A DNA stretch of 64,000 nucleotides from Lentisphaera araneosa HTCC2155 (GTDB taxonomy: Bacteria; Verrucomicrobiota; Lentisphaeria; Lentisphaerales; Lentisphaeraceae): NCBI RefSeq assembly GCF_000170755.1, contig NZ_ABCK01000001.1:310001-374000 (forward strand), written 5' to 3'. Under the pieces are notes generated by a model that saw only the letters and a list, made by a program, of their open reading frames with translations, was not told where the DNA came from and made no database searches. A program made the translations under genes and the position numbers. The stretch's first letter is position 1, and every line of letters starts with the position of its first letter. Shown here piece by piece: positions 1 to 8,917 of the stretch.

Positions 1-2
1 CT

Positions 3-1364
3 CAAACGCCAAACATCGACAAAATTGGTACTGAAGGTGTCCAGTTTAAAACCTGTTTCGCACCCGCCATCTGCGGACCTTCACGTGCCCTCATTATGAC
101 GGGTGTTTATGCCAACCGCACGGGGGCCTTTCGCAATGATATGTGGGCTTTCGATTCACGTGGAACACTTTTCACCAAGCAGCATAGTTGGGCTAAACTT
201 CTTTCAGAAGGTGGCTACAAAACAGCTGTCGCGGGCAAATGGCATTGCAGTGCTCTCGAACCCTACACTCCAGAAGTTGGTTTCGATGAATTCTGTATTT
301 ACGAGAGTGCCGACAAAATCGAAAAACACTTCGGTTTTAATCCCGTCAAACAAGGCCGCCGTAAAGATGTAAAACTTCCCGATGTTCGCTACTGGTATCC
401 ATCGACAGTACAAAATGGTAAATACCTTGACGCAACAGAAAACGATTTCGGACCCGATCAGCGCTGTGAATTTATTATGGATTTCATGGAACGCAATGCC
501 AAAAAAGATCAGCCCTTCATGGCTTACTGGCCCATCGTTATCCCCCATGGCCCATATACTACGACTCCCGACAATGGTTTAGCCATGGATATTGAACTTA
601 AAAAGCCTGATGTACGCGGCAAGAGCAAAGAAGAAAAAGAACGCATCATGGGCGAGTATAGTCAGAAGCAAAACACCCGTTTTGTCAACCTTATCCAATA
701 CATGGATAAACTTGTTGGCAAAGTCATGAATAAAGCCAAAGATCTTGGCATTTATGAAAATACTTACTTCATTTTCTGCTCAGATAACGGAACGGCTTCT
801 ACTGCAAAAGACCGTGCCGTTGAACGCGGAGTTCACGTCCCCTTCCTCGTTTGTGGACCTGGTGTCAAAAAACGCGGCATGACTGAAGAACTCACTGACT
901 TCTCTGATGTGGCTCCCACACTCTTAGAAATGGCGGGTGTTCCCTTCCCAAAAGATGTTCCTTTTGATGGCAAGAGTCAGCTCCCCTTCCTTAGTGGAAA
1001 AACAGATACACACCGCGAATGGATTTACGCTTATACTGGACCGGTACAAATTTTCCGTACCAAGACCCACCTGCTTGAGGCTCGTTCAGTTCTCTATGAA
1101 AAACCAGAAGGCCGTCTTTATTTCACTGCGGACAAACGTTTTGGCGAGGGTTACAAACGCGTTGATAATAATCCAGAACATAGCCAAGCTAAAAAGCAGT
1201 TCAAAGAACTCATTGCCGAGCTACCAAATCACCTCGAACTCGACCACCCCTTTTACAAGAGTAAGTATGGCCAAAAATGGATGAATAATAACGACATCAA
1301 AGAGCTTTCCCGTAAACACCTCTATAGTCACCCAGACTGGAAACTCTACGACCAAGAAGATTAA
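3..1364 (+). CDS. Secreted-type sulfatase, 5' truncated by window edge
   Basis: This is the C-terminal part of a formylglycine-dependent sulfatase, which hydrolyses sulfate esters, probably on sulfated polysaccharides. The frame is open from base 3, and the sulfatase signature CGPSR lies at bases 72-86, upstream of the first in-frame ATG (96). That ATG is therefore internal, and the true start lies left of the window. The first Cys of the signature is the residue converted to formylglycine. Downstream the protein keeps the family pattern: GKWH near base 235, an SDNGT metal-binding segment near 781, and a C-terminal part without a lysine-rich tail. The signal peptide, if any, lies outside the window. 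The substrate cannot be told. A REP-like palindrome begins 8 nt after the stop codon. Family confidence is high. Confidence 0.93.
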   Translation, partial: QTPNIDKIGTEGVQFKTCFAPAICGPSRALIMTGVYANRTGAFRNDMWAFDSRGTLFTKQHSWAKLLSEGGYKTAVAGKWHCSALEPYTPEVGFDEFCIYESADKIEKHFGFNPVKQGRRKDVKLPDVRYWYPSTVQNGKYLDATENDFGPDQRCEFIMDFMERNAKKDQPFMAYWPIVIPHGPYTTTPDNGLAMDIELKKPDVRGKSKEEKERIMGEYSQKQNTRFVNLIQYMDKLVGKVMNKAKDLGIYENTYFIFCSDNGTASTAKDRAVERGVHVPFLVCGPGVKKRGMTEELTDFSDVAPTLLEMAGVPFPKDVPFDGKSQLPFLSGKTDTHREWIYAYTGPVQIFRTKTHLLEARSVLYEKPEGRLYFTADKRFGEGYKRVDNNPEHSQAKKQFKELIAELPNHLELDHPFYKSKYGQKWMNNNDIKELSRKHLYSHPDWKLYDQED

Positions 1365-1371
1365 TGGGTAT

Positions 1372-1426
1372 GCCAAGCACCTGCTTGGCAACTGCTTTTG
1401 TATGGTACGCCAAGCACCTGCTTGGC
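1372..1426 (+). repeat. REP-like palindrome, two tandem copies
   Basis: Two copies of the palindrome GCCAAGCACCTGCTTGGC (1372-1389 and 1409-1426) lie 37 bp apart, just after the stop codon of the first sulfatase. The second is preceded by TATGGTAC. The two 8-bp arms are perfect reverse complements around a CC loop, so the RNA would form a hairpin. Confidence 0.9.
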
Positions 1427-1509
1427 AATAACCATAGACCTTCTCCATCCGCCAGTTGAGGGTGGCAATCCTCAAAGCGTTCGGGGCTGCCCCCGAGAAC
1501 CCATCAGGT

Positions 1510-1564
1510 TCTATCTACCAGCTTGGCATCTGCTTTTGTATGGTACGCCAAGCACTAGCTTGGC
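1510..1564 (+). repeat. REP-like palindrome, half copy plus full copy
   Basis: A half copy (right arm only, about 1518-1527) is followed at the same 37-bp period by a full copy, GCCAAGCACTAGCTTGGC, at 1547-1564. The connecting segment CATCTGCTTTTGTATGGTAC is the same as in the other arrays. Confidence 0.85.
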
Positions 1565-1640
1565 AACTGCGGATATAACGAACTTATTTCAATTTAAAAC
1601 TTGGTATAAGAAATCCATAGCTTAACAAAACCATTTTCAT

Positions 1641-1775
1641 GGTACGCCAAGCACCAGCTTGGCAACTGCTTTTGTATGGTACGCCAAGCACCAGCTTGGC
1701 AACTGCTTTTGTATGGTACGCCAAGCACCAGCTTGGCATCTGCTTTTGTATGGTACCGCCAAGCACCAGCTTGGC
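1641..1775 (+). repeat. Tandem array of four 37-bp REP-like units
   Basis: Four copies of GCCAAGCACCAGCTTGGC occur at 1646-1663, 1683-1700, 1720-1737 and 1758-1775. The spacings are 37, 37 and 38 bp; the last unit has one extra C before the palindrome. The linker is nearly identical between units (AACTGCTTTTGTATGGTAC or CATCTGCTTTTGTATGGTAC). The array resembles a CRISPR in outline, but its linkers are not variable spacers and no cas gene is near. Confidence 0.93.
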
Positions 1776-1875
1776 ATCTACCGACCCACTCTTCTCAACA
1801 ACTTAAATTAAACTTCCCTCAAATCATATTGCACACTACCTTTCAAAGGAAAAGCAACATCTTTTCGGTATTTCG

Positions 1876-1899
1876 GCCAAGCTGGTGCTTGGCGTACCC
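1876..1899 (-). repeat. REP-like palindrome, inverted orientation, 3' of the RAYT gene
   Basis: GCCAAGCTGGTGCTTGGC (1876-1893) is followed by GTACCC. It is the reverse complement of the array units and lies 50 nt beyond the stop codon of the transposase gene. Confidence 0.88.
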
Positions 1900-1943
1900 A
1901 ACAAAAACTAAATTTTGTCTCTACTGCTCCAGCTCCTCAAACC

Positions 1944-2546
1944 TCACTTCCTCTCATCATAAGCACTGCTCATTTTCCAATCTTTCACCTTATCACACAA
2001 GCCCGCTTTCACAGGATTCTGATGAATATAGCCAATGACTGTATAATAATGCTTTTCACTGCGAATGAATCTATCCCAATAATCTCGCATCCAGAAGCGC
2101 TTAGCTTTGTCTGGTATTCCTAAATCGAGTTCTTCATTATGTTTCATTGCCCATCTCCCCGTATATGATCTCCAGGACTGAACTATTTTCGCAAGGCTAA
2201 GCTTTGATTTCATCAAAACATGAACATGATTAGGCATGATACACCAGGCGATTAAATCATATCGCTCACCATTGAACCTTAATAATGATTCACGCATAAC
2301 TTCAGCCATTTCCGTATTTACCAGGGCACAACAACCATATCCTGCATCTAGATATTGATCGATAAGTTTTCTTCGTTTAATATCTAAATTCTCTTCTCCA
2401 CATACACTTAAATCTTCTTCTAAATTCAGTAAAACTTTCTGCGGCAAACTATCTGCTAAACGAAAGGTAATGAATTGATACACATCCGAATTATCGTAGT
2501 GGGGTAAATAACCACGACTATGCCAGCTTGTTGAATCCTTTTCCAT
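1944..2546 (-). CDS. RAYT: REP-associated tyrosine (HUH, Y1) transposase
   Basis: This 200-residue protein belongs to the IS200-like Y1/HUH transposase superfamily, in the REP-associated (RAYT) subgroup. It carries the HUH metal-binding motif as NHVHVLM (His107 and His109) after WCIMP, and a C-terminal RDYWDRFIRSEKHYY segment that supplies a candidate catalytic Tyr (Y156 is the best fit). The ending IHQNPVKAGL is typical of RAYTs. Such enzymes nick and join single-stranded DNA at REP hairpins and are usually single-copy, domesticated genes. Here the gene is embedded between REP-like palindromes on both sides (1372-1893 and 2635-2730), which is the expected arrangement. Start: ATG at 2546. The gene looks intact. 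Confidence 0.92.
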   Translation of the reverse strand: MEKDSTSWHSRGYLPHYDNSDVYQFITFRLADSLPQKVLLNLEEDLSVCGEENLDIKRRKLIDQYLDAGYGCCALVNTEMAEVMRESLLRFNGERYDLIAWCIMPNHVHVLMKSKLSLAKIVQSWRSYTGRWAMKHNEELDLGIPDKAKRFWMRDYWDRFIRSEKHYYTVIGYIHQNPVKAGLCDKVKDWKMSSAYDERK

Positions 2547-2634
2547 ATCTGCTTCCTTTTCCTTATAAAAACTAAGGTATGAGTTTTCTTATGTAAATTC
2601 TATCGATCAAAAAAAGTTCGTTTTATCCGCAGTT

Positions 2635-2730
2635 GCCAAGCTGGTGCTTGGTGTCCCCGGTAATTTTGCCAAGCTGGTGCTTGGCGTTCCCAACTGTTGC
2701 TTGGCGTGCCCGGTAATTTTGCCAAGCTGG
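2635..2730 (-). repeat. REP-like palindromes upstream of the RAYT gene (two full, two half copies)
   Basis: GCCAAGCTGGTGCTTGGT (2635-2652, one arm mismatch) and GCCAAGCTGGTGCTTGGC (2668-2685) are followed by two half copies (about 2695-2706, right arm, and 2721-2730, left arm). The recurring spacer CCCGGTAATTTT separates them. All have the inverted orientation relative to the arrays at 1.4-1.8 kb. Confidence 0.87.
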
Positions 2731-2825
2731 TAATTAGGTATAAAATTCCAGTTGTTTTTTCTTTAATGATCCAAATCCCTCCTTTAGCCCTGTAAGTTTA
2801 GAAAAACAATTTCAGGGATCCATTC

Positions 2826-4547
2826 ATGTTAAAAATAAGCTTTCTAAATCTTTTGCTTTTACTGAGTTCTTTTGCACTTGATCGCCCCAACGTCGTTCTC
2901 ATCCTTACTGATGATCAAGGCTACGGCGAAGTCGCTGCCCATGGCAATAAAATCATTCAGACTCCAGAGATGGATAAACTCTACCGCGAAGGTGTGCGAC
3001 TCGATAATTACCACGTCAATTCCATCTGTTCTCCTAGCCGAGCGGCCCTCGTCACTGGCCGATACGCGAGCCGTGTTGGCGTTTGGCATACACTCGGCGG
3101 TCGAAATATCATTCGCAAAGATGAAAAAACCATCGCCGATCATTTTGTCGCTGCTGGATACAAAACTGGCATGGTGGGTAAATGGCATTTGGGTGATAAC
3201 GCCCCCTATCGTCCCGAAGATCGCGGCTTTCAAGACGTCTTTCGCATTGGTGGTGGCAGCATTGGTCAATTGCCTGATTACTGGAAAAATGACCTTTGGG
3301 ATGGTCACTATTGGAATAAAGGCCAATGGGTAAAAACCAAAGGTTTTTGTACTGATGTTCAATTTGATTATGCACTTGATTTTGTCGAAGAAAACAAAAA
3401 ATCTCCCTTCTTTCTATTTATTTCAACTACTGCTCCACACAGCCCCACTGGCGCTGACAAAAAATATCTCGAACCCTACGAAAAGCTTGGTTTAGATAAG
3501 GGCATCTGCGCCTTTTACGGCATGGTTACAAATATAGACGATAATATCGGACGCCTGCGCAATAAACTCCGCGAACTCAAACTCGAAGAAAATACCATCC
3601 TTATCTTTTCTAGTGATAATGGCTCGGCATGCGACAAAAAAGGTGATTCTTTTAATGGTGGTATGCAGGGCAAAAAAGGTAGTCTCTACGAAGGTGGCCA
3701 CCGCGTGCCCTGCTTTCTGTACTGGCCTAAGGGTGGTTGGATCGGCGGCAAACAACTCGATCAAGTCACCGCTCACATCGATATACTGCCCACCTTGCTT
3801 AAGGCTTGCGCTATTGAGAACCCATTAAACACTGCCTTTGATGGTATTGAGCTCAACGGAATTATTGCGAAGCCCGCACAAAAGCTCTCTCGCCTCTTAA
3901 TCACAGAGAACAAAGCGAATAAACGCGATCAGGAATTTCAGAATAGTGTTGTACTCACAGATGAATGGCGACTCATTGATGGACAAAAACTCTACGATGT
4001 AAAAAATGACTTCACTCAGAAAAATGATATCGCCAAAGAACATAATGAGAGAGTCAAATCTTTACGTAAGTCCTATTCTCAATGGTACACTTCAATCAAA
4101 GCCCGCTTTAACGAACTCACTCCCATTGATATCGATCATGAACAAGCCGAACTCTATTCCATGGACCTCTATCCGAATGAATCTACCGGAGAAAAGGGAA
4201 AAGTTGTTTGGAATCAAAAAGGAATCTCCAAGGGTGAGCAATACCGCGGTTTTTGGGCACTCAATGTACTTGAATCAGGCAAGTACAAAATATCACTGCA
4301 TCGTTGGCCCAAATACATCAAAGCGAGCCTCAGTACTGACGGTGATCATAAAACAAAGAGTCTGGATATCAAAGCAGCTAAAATTCAACTGGCTGATAGA
4401 TCACTCGAACTCAGCCTCACCCCAGAAGCCGAAGCCGCTCATTTTGAAATTTCACTCGAAGCAGGAGAACTCCCTTTGCAAGCCGAATTTATTAATCAAA
4501 AAGGCGAAGCCTTCAGTGCTTATTACGTCTACATTCAAAAAATTTAA
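2826..4547 (+). CDS. Secreted sulfatase with extra C-terminal beta domain
   Basis: This is a 573-residue formylglycine-type sulfatase. An N-terminal signal peptide (about residues 1-18, hydrophobic LLLLLSSFA) leads into RPNVVLILTDDQGYG, whose Asp pair (D29, D30) binds the Ca ion. The signature CSPSR starts at C68, the residue converted to formylglycine. Later motifs are GMVGKWHLG, SSDNGSA and YEGGHRVP. After the usual core (about 430 residues) there is an additional domain of about 130 residues predicted to be beta-rich, which is not in minimal sulfatases and could bind carbohydrate. An AGGGA ribosome site precedes the ATG. The next sulfatase starts 12 nt after this stop, so the two probably share a transcript. 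The substrate is unknown. Confidence 0.93.
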   Translation: MLKISFLNLLLLLSSFALDRPNVVLILTDDQGYGEVAAHGNKIIQTPEMDKLYREGVRLDNYHVNSICSPSRAALVTGRYASRVGVWHTLGGRNIIRKDEKTIADHFVAAGYKTGMVGKWHLGDNAPYRPEDRGFQDVFRIGGGSIGQLPDYWKNDLWDGHYWNKGQWVKTKGFCTDVQFDYALDFVEENKKSPFFLFISTTAPHSPTGADKKYLEPYEKLGLDKGICAFYGMVTNIDDNIGRLRNKLRELKLEENTILIFSSDNGSACDKKGDSFNGGMQGKKGSLYEGGHRVPCFLYWPKGGWIGGKQLDQVTAHIDILPTLLKACAIENPLNTAFDGIELNGIIAKPAQKLSRLLITENKANKRDQEFQNSVVLTDEWRLIDGQKLYDVKNDFTQKNDIAKEHNERVKSLRKSYSQWYTSIKARFNELTPIDIDHEQAELYSMDLYPNESTGEKGKVVWNQKGISKGEQYRGFWALNVLESGKYKISLHRWPKYIKASLSTDGDHKTKSLDIKAAKIQLADRSLELSLTPEAEAAHFEISLEAGELPLQAEFINQKGEAFSAYYVYIQKI

Positions 4548-4559
4548 TTAGGATAGAAA

Positions 4560-6134
4560 ATGAAAAAATTTCTCACTAGTCTTCTTCTCATCTGCAGCTC
4601 AGCCTTTTGCTCAAGTGAGCGCCCCAATATTATTTTTCTTTTAGCCGATGATATGCGCTGGGACTCCCTAGGTCATCTCGATATTTTTGAGGTCAAAACC
4701 CCTACCCTTGATAAACTGGCGGAAAAAGGCGTGCGCTTCACGCGCAATTATAATACAACTGCTATCTGTATGGCTAGCCGTGCTCAAATCATGACTGGCC
4801 TCTATGAATTTTCCACGGGCTCTAATTTCCTACACGGAAATTTAGCTTGGCAAAAATGGGAGAATTCTTACCCCATGATGCTCCGTGAAAACGGTTACTA
4901 TACAGGTTTTGCGGGTAAGTTTGGTTTTCACCTCAATGATGAAGAAGGCAAGGCTCTTAAGGGTGGTGCCACAGAGCGCGTCATCAATAGTTTCGACTGG
5001 TGGTCAGGCTGGATGGGCCAAGGAAGTTACCAAATGAATGAAAATCGCGAAGCGCGCGAATATAAATCAGTTTATGGTGACAAGGCTGAGCATACCACTT
5101 ATGCCCTTGGCCTCATGGGTCGCGATTTTATCAAAAAAGCAAAAGCTAGCGGTAAACCCTTCTGCCTTTCCATTAGTTTTAAAGCTCCCCATACACCACT
5201 CGCTACTGACCCGCGTTACGACGCTCTCTACGAAGGTGTAAAATTCACCAAGCCCGCCGATTTCAACGAAGTCGATTCACTCCCTGAGCAAGCCAAGAGT
5301 GGTCGTCCCATGTCTAAAGGTAAGTCATGGATCAAGAGTTACGACGACACCATGAAAAAATATCACACCATGATCTACGGTATGGATAAGGCAATCGCCA
5401 TGATTATGGAAGAACTTAAAGAGCAAGCCCTCGATCACAATACTATTATTATCTTCACTTCCGATAATGGTCACCATAATGGCAGCAAAGGACTTGGCGG
5501 CAAACTCTACGCTTATGAAGTCGGTTCTTTGGCCCCAGCAATCATTTACGACCCACGTCACGATACTGGAACACAATTTAAAACAATTGATGCCCTAAGT
5601 GGCAATATTGACTTTCATCCCACTATCCTTGATTATGCGGGCGTCGCAAAAGCCGCCCCTAACCATGGCAAAAGCCTTGCTTCTTTAATCAAAGGTGAAA
5701 CTGATCGCATCCATGACGCCATCTTACTCATCAATGTTTGGGGTATTGCTTCTGCACAAAGCCTAGGCGTCGTCACTGATGATTATAAATACATCAATTG
5801 GTTTTATGGTGCGGGTGATTTCACTCCTACAGAAGAACTCTTTAACCTTACAAAAGATCAATTCGAACAAAATACCCTCGCAGCGAATCCCGAAGCAAAA
5901 CCTCAGCTCGAAGAAATGCGCAAGATCTACGATAAGTTTCTAGAGCAATGGAAAAAAGAGCACGTTAAAAACGCTGGTTACGGTAAATATGTCCAATTAG
6001 CTGATCGCACGATCCCCTTCTCTCAAAACTCCAAAGAAGTCATTGCGAGCATGTATACTTATGATAAAGCCGGTAAAAATAAGAAGGATAAAAAGGCCAA
6101 GAAGGACAAAAAAGCTGCTGATAAAAAGGGGTGA
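4560..6134 (+). CDS. Secreted sulfatase (CMASR type) with lysine-rich tail
   Basis: This is a 524-residue sulfatase with a Sec signal peptide (about residues 1-19) and the metal-binding LADDM (D30, D31). The signature is CMASR with Cys70, so the usual Pro is replaced by Ala, as seen in a minority of sulfatase subfamilies. FTSDNGHH supplies the second metal site. The C-terminus (from about residue 503) is a run of Lys, Asp and Ala (KNKKDKKAKKDKKAADKKG), absent from the neighbour upstream but echoed in the sulfatase at 10.9 kb. The gene lies 12 nt downstream of another sulfatase, so the pair is likely co-transcribed. A REP-like palindrome follows 11 nt after the stop. The substrate is unknown. 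Confidence 0.92.
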   Translation: MKKFLTSLLLICSSAFCSSERPNIIFLLADDMRWDSLGHLDIFEVKTPTLDKLAEKGVRFTRNYNTTAICMASRAQIMTGLYEFSTGSNFLHGNLAWQKWENSYPMMLRENGYYTGFAGKFGFHLNDEEGKALKGGATERVINSFDWWSGWMGQGSYQMNENREAREYKSVYGDKAEHTTYALGLMGRDFIKKAKASGKPFCLSISFKAPHTPLATDPRYDALYEGVKFTKPADFNEVDSLPEQAKSGRPMSKGKSWIKSYDDTMKKYHTMIYGMDKAIAMIMEELKEQALDHNTIIIFTSDNGHHNGSKGLGGKLYAYEVGSLAPAIIYDPRHDTGTQFKTIDALSGNIDFHPTILDYAGVAKAAPNHGKSLASLIKGETDRIHDAILLINVWGIASAQSLGVVTDDYKYINWFYGAGDFTPTEELFNLTKDQFEQNTLAANPEAKPQLEEMRKIYDKFLEQWKKEHVKNAGYGKYVQLADRTIPFSQNSKEVIASMYTYDKAGKNKKDKKAKKDKKAADKKG

Positions 6135-6144
6135 ACTTGTGCAC

Positions 6145-6162
6145 GCCAAGCACCAGCTTGGC
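6145..6162 (+). repeat. REP-like palindrome
   Basis: A perfect GCCAAGCACCAGCTTGGC lies 11 nt after a sulfatase stop codon, in the same orientation as the arrays at 1.4-1.8 kb. It may act as a transcript-end hairpin. Confidence 0.85.
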
Positions 6163-6266
6163 AATTTCGGGCAAAACTTAAATTGCCCGTACGGCAGTAC
6201 CGCCAAGAAAAATCAATCTGTGTTCATCTTAATAATATGTGGATACCTTAAAACAGGAAAACTTAC

Positions 6267-7796
6267 ATGAATAAACTCTTTACTCTATTCACTTTATTGG
6301 GCTCATTCCTTCTCGCCGAGAGCAAGCCCAACATCATTTATATCCTCGCCGATGATATGGGCTACGGCGATGTAAAAGCCTACAATAAAGACTGTAAGTT
6401 CCCCACTCCCCATCTCGATTCCATGGCTGAGAATGGCATAATGTTCACTGATTCACATACCAATTCATCCGTCTGCACCCCGACTCGCTACGGCATTATG
6501 ACTGGGCGTTACGCTTGGCGCACTCGCCTCAAGGATGGCGTACAAAATGGCTATGGTCCAGCTCTCATTGGACCCGAGCGTCTGACCCTAGCCTCGCTTT
6601 TAAAAGACCAAGGCTATAACACTGCCTGCATCGGTAAATGGCATATTGGCATGAACTGGAAAATCACAAGTGGTGCCTCACCCAAAGCCAAAGGCGAGAA
6701 TGTCGATCATAAAACTCCTATCCAAGGTGGCCCCGTTGATATTGGCTTTGATTATTACTTTGGACTGGCTGGTTCACTAGGAATGCCTCCACACTGCTTT
6801 ATTGAAAATCGTGAACTCATTGCTGAACTCGACGTAAAGCACAAAGACAAAAAGGGAGGAGATAAAAAACTTCATTCTTGCCGTCCTGGTTACGCCAATA
6901 GCGATTTCGATGTTTTCAAAGTTCTCAATCAGATTACTGATAAAGCAGTTGATTACATTGCGGAGAACGCCAAAAAGCCAGAACCCTTTTTTATCTATTT
7001 TTCTCTCAATTCCCCCCACGCCCCCGTAACTCCCCACAAGGACTTTCAGGCCAAGAGTAAGATCAATGCCTACGCAGATTTCTGTATGGAAACTGATTGG
7101 CGTGTGGGTCAAATCATTCAGGCACTCAAAGATCAGGGAATCTATGATAATACCCTAGTCGTCTTCACCACTGATAATGGCTGTTCTGGCACGGCAAAAA
7201 TAGATCAATTACTCGAAGTCGGCCACAATCCCAGCGCTCACTTTCGCGGCATCAAAGGCAATCTCTATGAAGGTGGTCACCGCGTCCCCTTCCTCGTTCA
7301 ATGGCCCAAACAAATCAAAGCGGGATCCGTCTCTGATCAAACCATTTGCACTACTGATTTTCTTGCGACTCTCGCAGATATGAATGGTCTAAAACTCAAA
7401 GATAATCAAGGTGAAGATAGCGTCAGCTTTCTTCCTGCACTTAAGGGACAAACTATACAAAAACAACGCGAAGCCATCATCCATCATTCTGACAAAGGCA
7501 AGTTTGCTATTCGCCGCGACAAGTGGGTACTCATCATGGATGAAGGCGCCGGCTCAGGACGTAATCCAAAATACTGGGACCCCGTCCAAAACCCTGCCGC
7601 TATTCAACTCTTTGATTTAAGCAAAGACCCTGGTCAAACAATTAACCTGCAGGCACAAAACCCCGAAGTCGTTTCGCAAATGAAAAAACAGCTCATGAGT
7701 ATTATTGATAATGGTCGTAGCACTGCTGGCCTCAATCAAAAAAATGATGATGGCAAAAAAGGCTGGCCCCATTACGATGAACTCAAAACTAAATAA
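6267..7796 (+). CDS. Secreted arylsulfatase-A-like sulfatase (CTPTR)
   Basis: This is a 509-residue sulfatase. A signal peptide (about residues 1-18, LFTLFTLLGSFLLAES) precedes KPNIIYILADDMGYGD (D29, D30). The signature is CTPTR at Cys70, followed by YGIMTGRYAWR. The remaining family motifs are present: CIGKWHIG, FTTDNGC and YEGGHRVPF. The arrangement resembles arylsulfatase A-type enzymes that act on sulfated glycans, but the substrate cannot be inferred. It is separated from the previous sulfatase by 132 nt holding one REP-like palindrome, so it may have its own promoter. No lysine-rich tail is present. The start ATG at 6267 is supported by the signal peptide immediately after it. Confidence 0.93.
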   Translation: MNKLFTLFTLLGSFLLAESKPNIIYILADDMGYGDVKAYNKDCKFPTPHLDSMAENGIMFTDSHTNSSVCTPTRYGIMTGRYAWRTRLKDGVQNGYGPALIGPERLTLASLLKDQGYNTACIGKWHIGMNWKITSGASPKAKGENVDHKTPIQGGPVDIGFDYYFGLAGSLGMPPHCFIENRELIAELDVKHKDKKGGDKKLHSCRPGYANSDFDVFKVLNQITDKAVDYIAENAKKPEPFFIYFSLNSPHAPVTPHKDFQAKSKINAYADFCMETDWRVGQIIQALKDQGIYDNTLVVFTTDNGCSGTAKIDQLLEVGHNPSAHFRGIKGNLYEGGHRVPFLVQWPKQIKAGSVSDQTICTTDFLATLADMNGLKLKDNQGEDSVSFLPALKGQTIQKQREAIIHHSDKGKFAIRRDKWVLIMDEGAGSGRNPKYWDPVQNPAAIQLFDLSKDPGQTINLQAQNPEVVSQMKKQLMSIIDNGRSTAGLNQKNDDGKKGWPHYDELKTK

Positions 7797-7886
7797 CTTA
7801 ATCCTCCCACGGGTTCATCTGGGTACTATCCACCAGCTTAGCATTTGTGGGCAAAAGCTCAGCTACAGATTACATCAAAATCATTA

Positions 7887-7919
7887 ATCCGCCCGCGGGG
7901 GCTCCCCGCATCCCGCTGA
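7887..7919. repeat. GC-rich hairpin, member of a second dispersed repeat
   Basis: ATCCGCCCGCGGGG followed by GCTCCCCGCATCCCGCTG forms a GC-rich hairpin that stands out from the AT-rich surroundings. A related sequence in the opposite orientation occurs at 9198-9225, directly after a REP-like palindrome. Confidence 0.6.
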
Positions 7920-7963
7920 TAAGCGATAAATCCCCTACAGAAAAAACTCCCCACTTGGCGCTA

Positions 7964-8088
7964 CCTAAGCGTCAGCGATTCCTAAGCGTCAGCGCAACCT
8001 AAGCATCAGCGCAACCTAAGCATCAGCGCAACCTAAGCATCAGCGCAACCTAAGCGTCAGCGATCCCTAAGCGTCAGCGATTCCTAAG
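7964..8088. repeat. Seven-unit 17-bp tandem repeat
   Basis: Seven units of CCTAAGC(G/A)TCAGCG(CAA/ATT/ATC), each exactly 17 bp, run from 7964 to 8082. A six-base remnant, CCTAAG, follows. The outer units carry GTCAGCGAT and the inner units ATCAGCGCA, so the array has a layered pattern typical of expansion from the middle. It ends a few bases before the stop codon of the gene on the minus strand. No ORF spans it convincingly. Confidence 0.93.
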
Positions 8089-8092
8089 TTCT

Positions 8093-8917
8093 TTAAACCA
8101 AGGCCTTCAAATTGGCGATTTCAGCTTCTTTCTCAGCAAGAAGGAGCTGTAGTTTTTCTATTTCTTTTTGGAAGGCCAATTCACGGGGAGAGAGCTCATT
8201 TGCTGAAGAAACTTCGATGACTGATTCTTGTGAGTGCTGCTCATTGTTTACGGTTGATTCCTGCTTTGTTTCTTGAACGACTTCTCCAGTTCCTGACGTC
8301 ACTTCTTGAGAGCTAAGTGATGCTTCAGAACTTGAATCTTGCTCAGAAACACTTGTCGACTCAGTTGATAAATCCACATTCAATACAGTCATTTCCACGT
8401 CAGGTAAATCTTCAACTCGCTTATCCGCTTCTAAAGACTCTTGAAGTGCTTGCGCCCGCTTTTCTTCCGCTTCAATCTTTTTCTTTTCGATTTTTTTCTT
8501 AACTCGCGCAATAGTTTTTTCTGGAACACCTGTACGAACTGCCACGGATTCATTTGGAGCACTTTCGCCATGGTTATCAAGATCTTCAATGACTAATTTT
8601 TCAGCTGTATAAAAGCGGAATTTACAGAGTTTGGCAACCTTAGTTAGAAGCCCACTATCGCAATCAACTCGATCCAAGAATTCCGTTTTCATCCAACGAC
8701 GACATTTTGGTTCCGCCATATAGGCACGAAGTAAGTTAGTTTTGGATGTGTCAATTGCAGAAGCTGAGGCATGACAAGCCTCTTTGATCATGATCGCTGC
8801 TGACTCAATTGTCTCCAAATCTAATTCTGCCGTCTCCAGATCAAAAGAATCTGAACATAGCTCAAGCATCAATGGGGTGGGATCAATAGTAACCTCAGGA
8901 ACAATAACATGACTCAT
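8093..8917 (-). CDS. Hypothetical protein with possible HTH and Ser/Glu-rich tail
   Basis: I do not recognise this protein. The frame extends upstream to an ATG at 8986, but the residues added there are not convincing. I prefer the ATG at 8917 (MSHVIVPEV), which has AAGG nine bases upstream, giving 274 residues. Residues 1-110 are acidic to neutral and helix-rich, with four Cys. Residues 120-145 (SVAVRTGVPEKTIARVKKK) look like a helix-turn-helix followed by a basic helix. Residues 165-240 are low-complexity, rich in Ser, Glu, Gln and Thr. The C-terminus (about 243-274) is a short amphipathic coiled coil, probably oligomerising. No signal peptide or membrane segment is seen after the chosen start. 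It could be a regulator, but no function is assigned. Confidence 0.75.
   Translation of the reverse strand: MSHVIVPEVTIDPTPLMLELCSDSFDLETAELDLETIESAAIMIKEACHASASAIDTSKTNLLRAYMAEPKCRRWMKTEFLDRVDCDSGLLTKVAKLCKFRFYTAEKLVIEDLDNHGESAPNESVAVRTGVPEKTIARVKKKIEKKKIEAEEKRAQALQESLEADKRVEDLPDVEMTVLNVDLSTESTSVSEQDSSSEASLSSQEVTSGTGEVVQETKQESTVNNEQHSQESVIEVSSANELSPRELAFQKEIEKLQLLLAEKEAEIANLKALV

Noticed and set aside
1372-1775. CRISPR array: regularly spaced palindromic repeats with a 37-bp period
   Set aside because: The segments between palindromes are nearly the same, not variable, and no cas gene is near. A RAYT gene adjacent to matching palindromes explains them.
7887-7919. Rho-independent terminator after the sulfatase at 6267
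   Set aside because: The hairpin has no T-run after it, lies 90 nt after the stop, and is repeated in inverted form at 9198.
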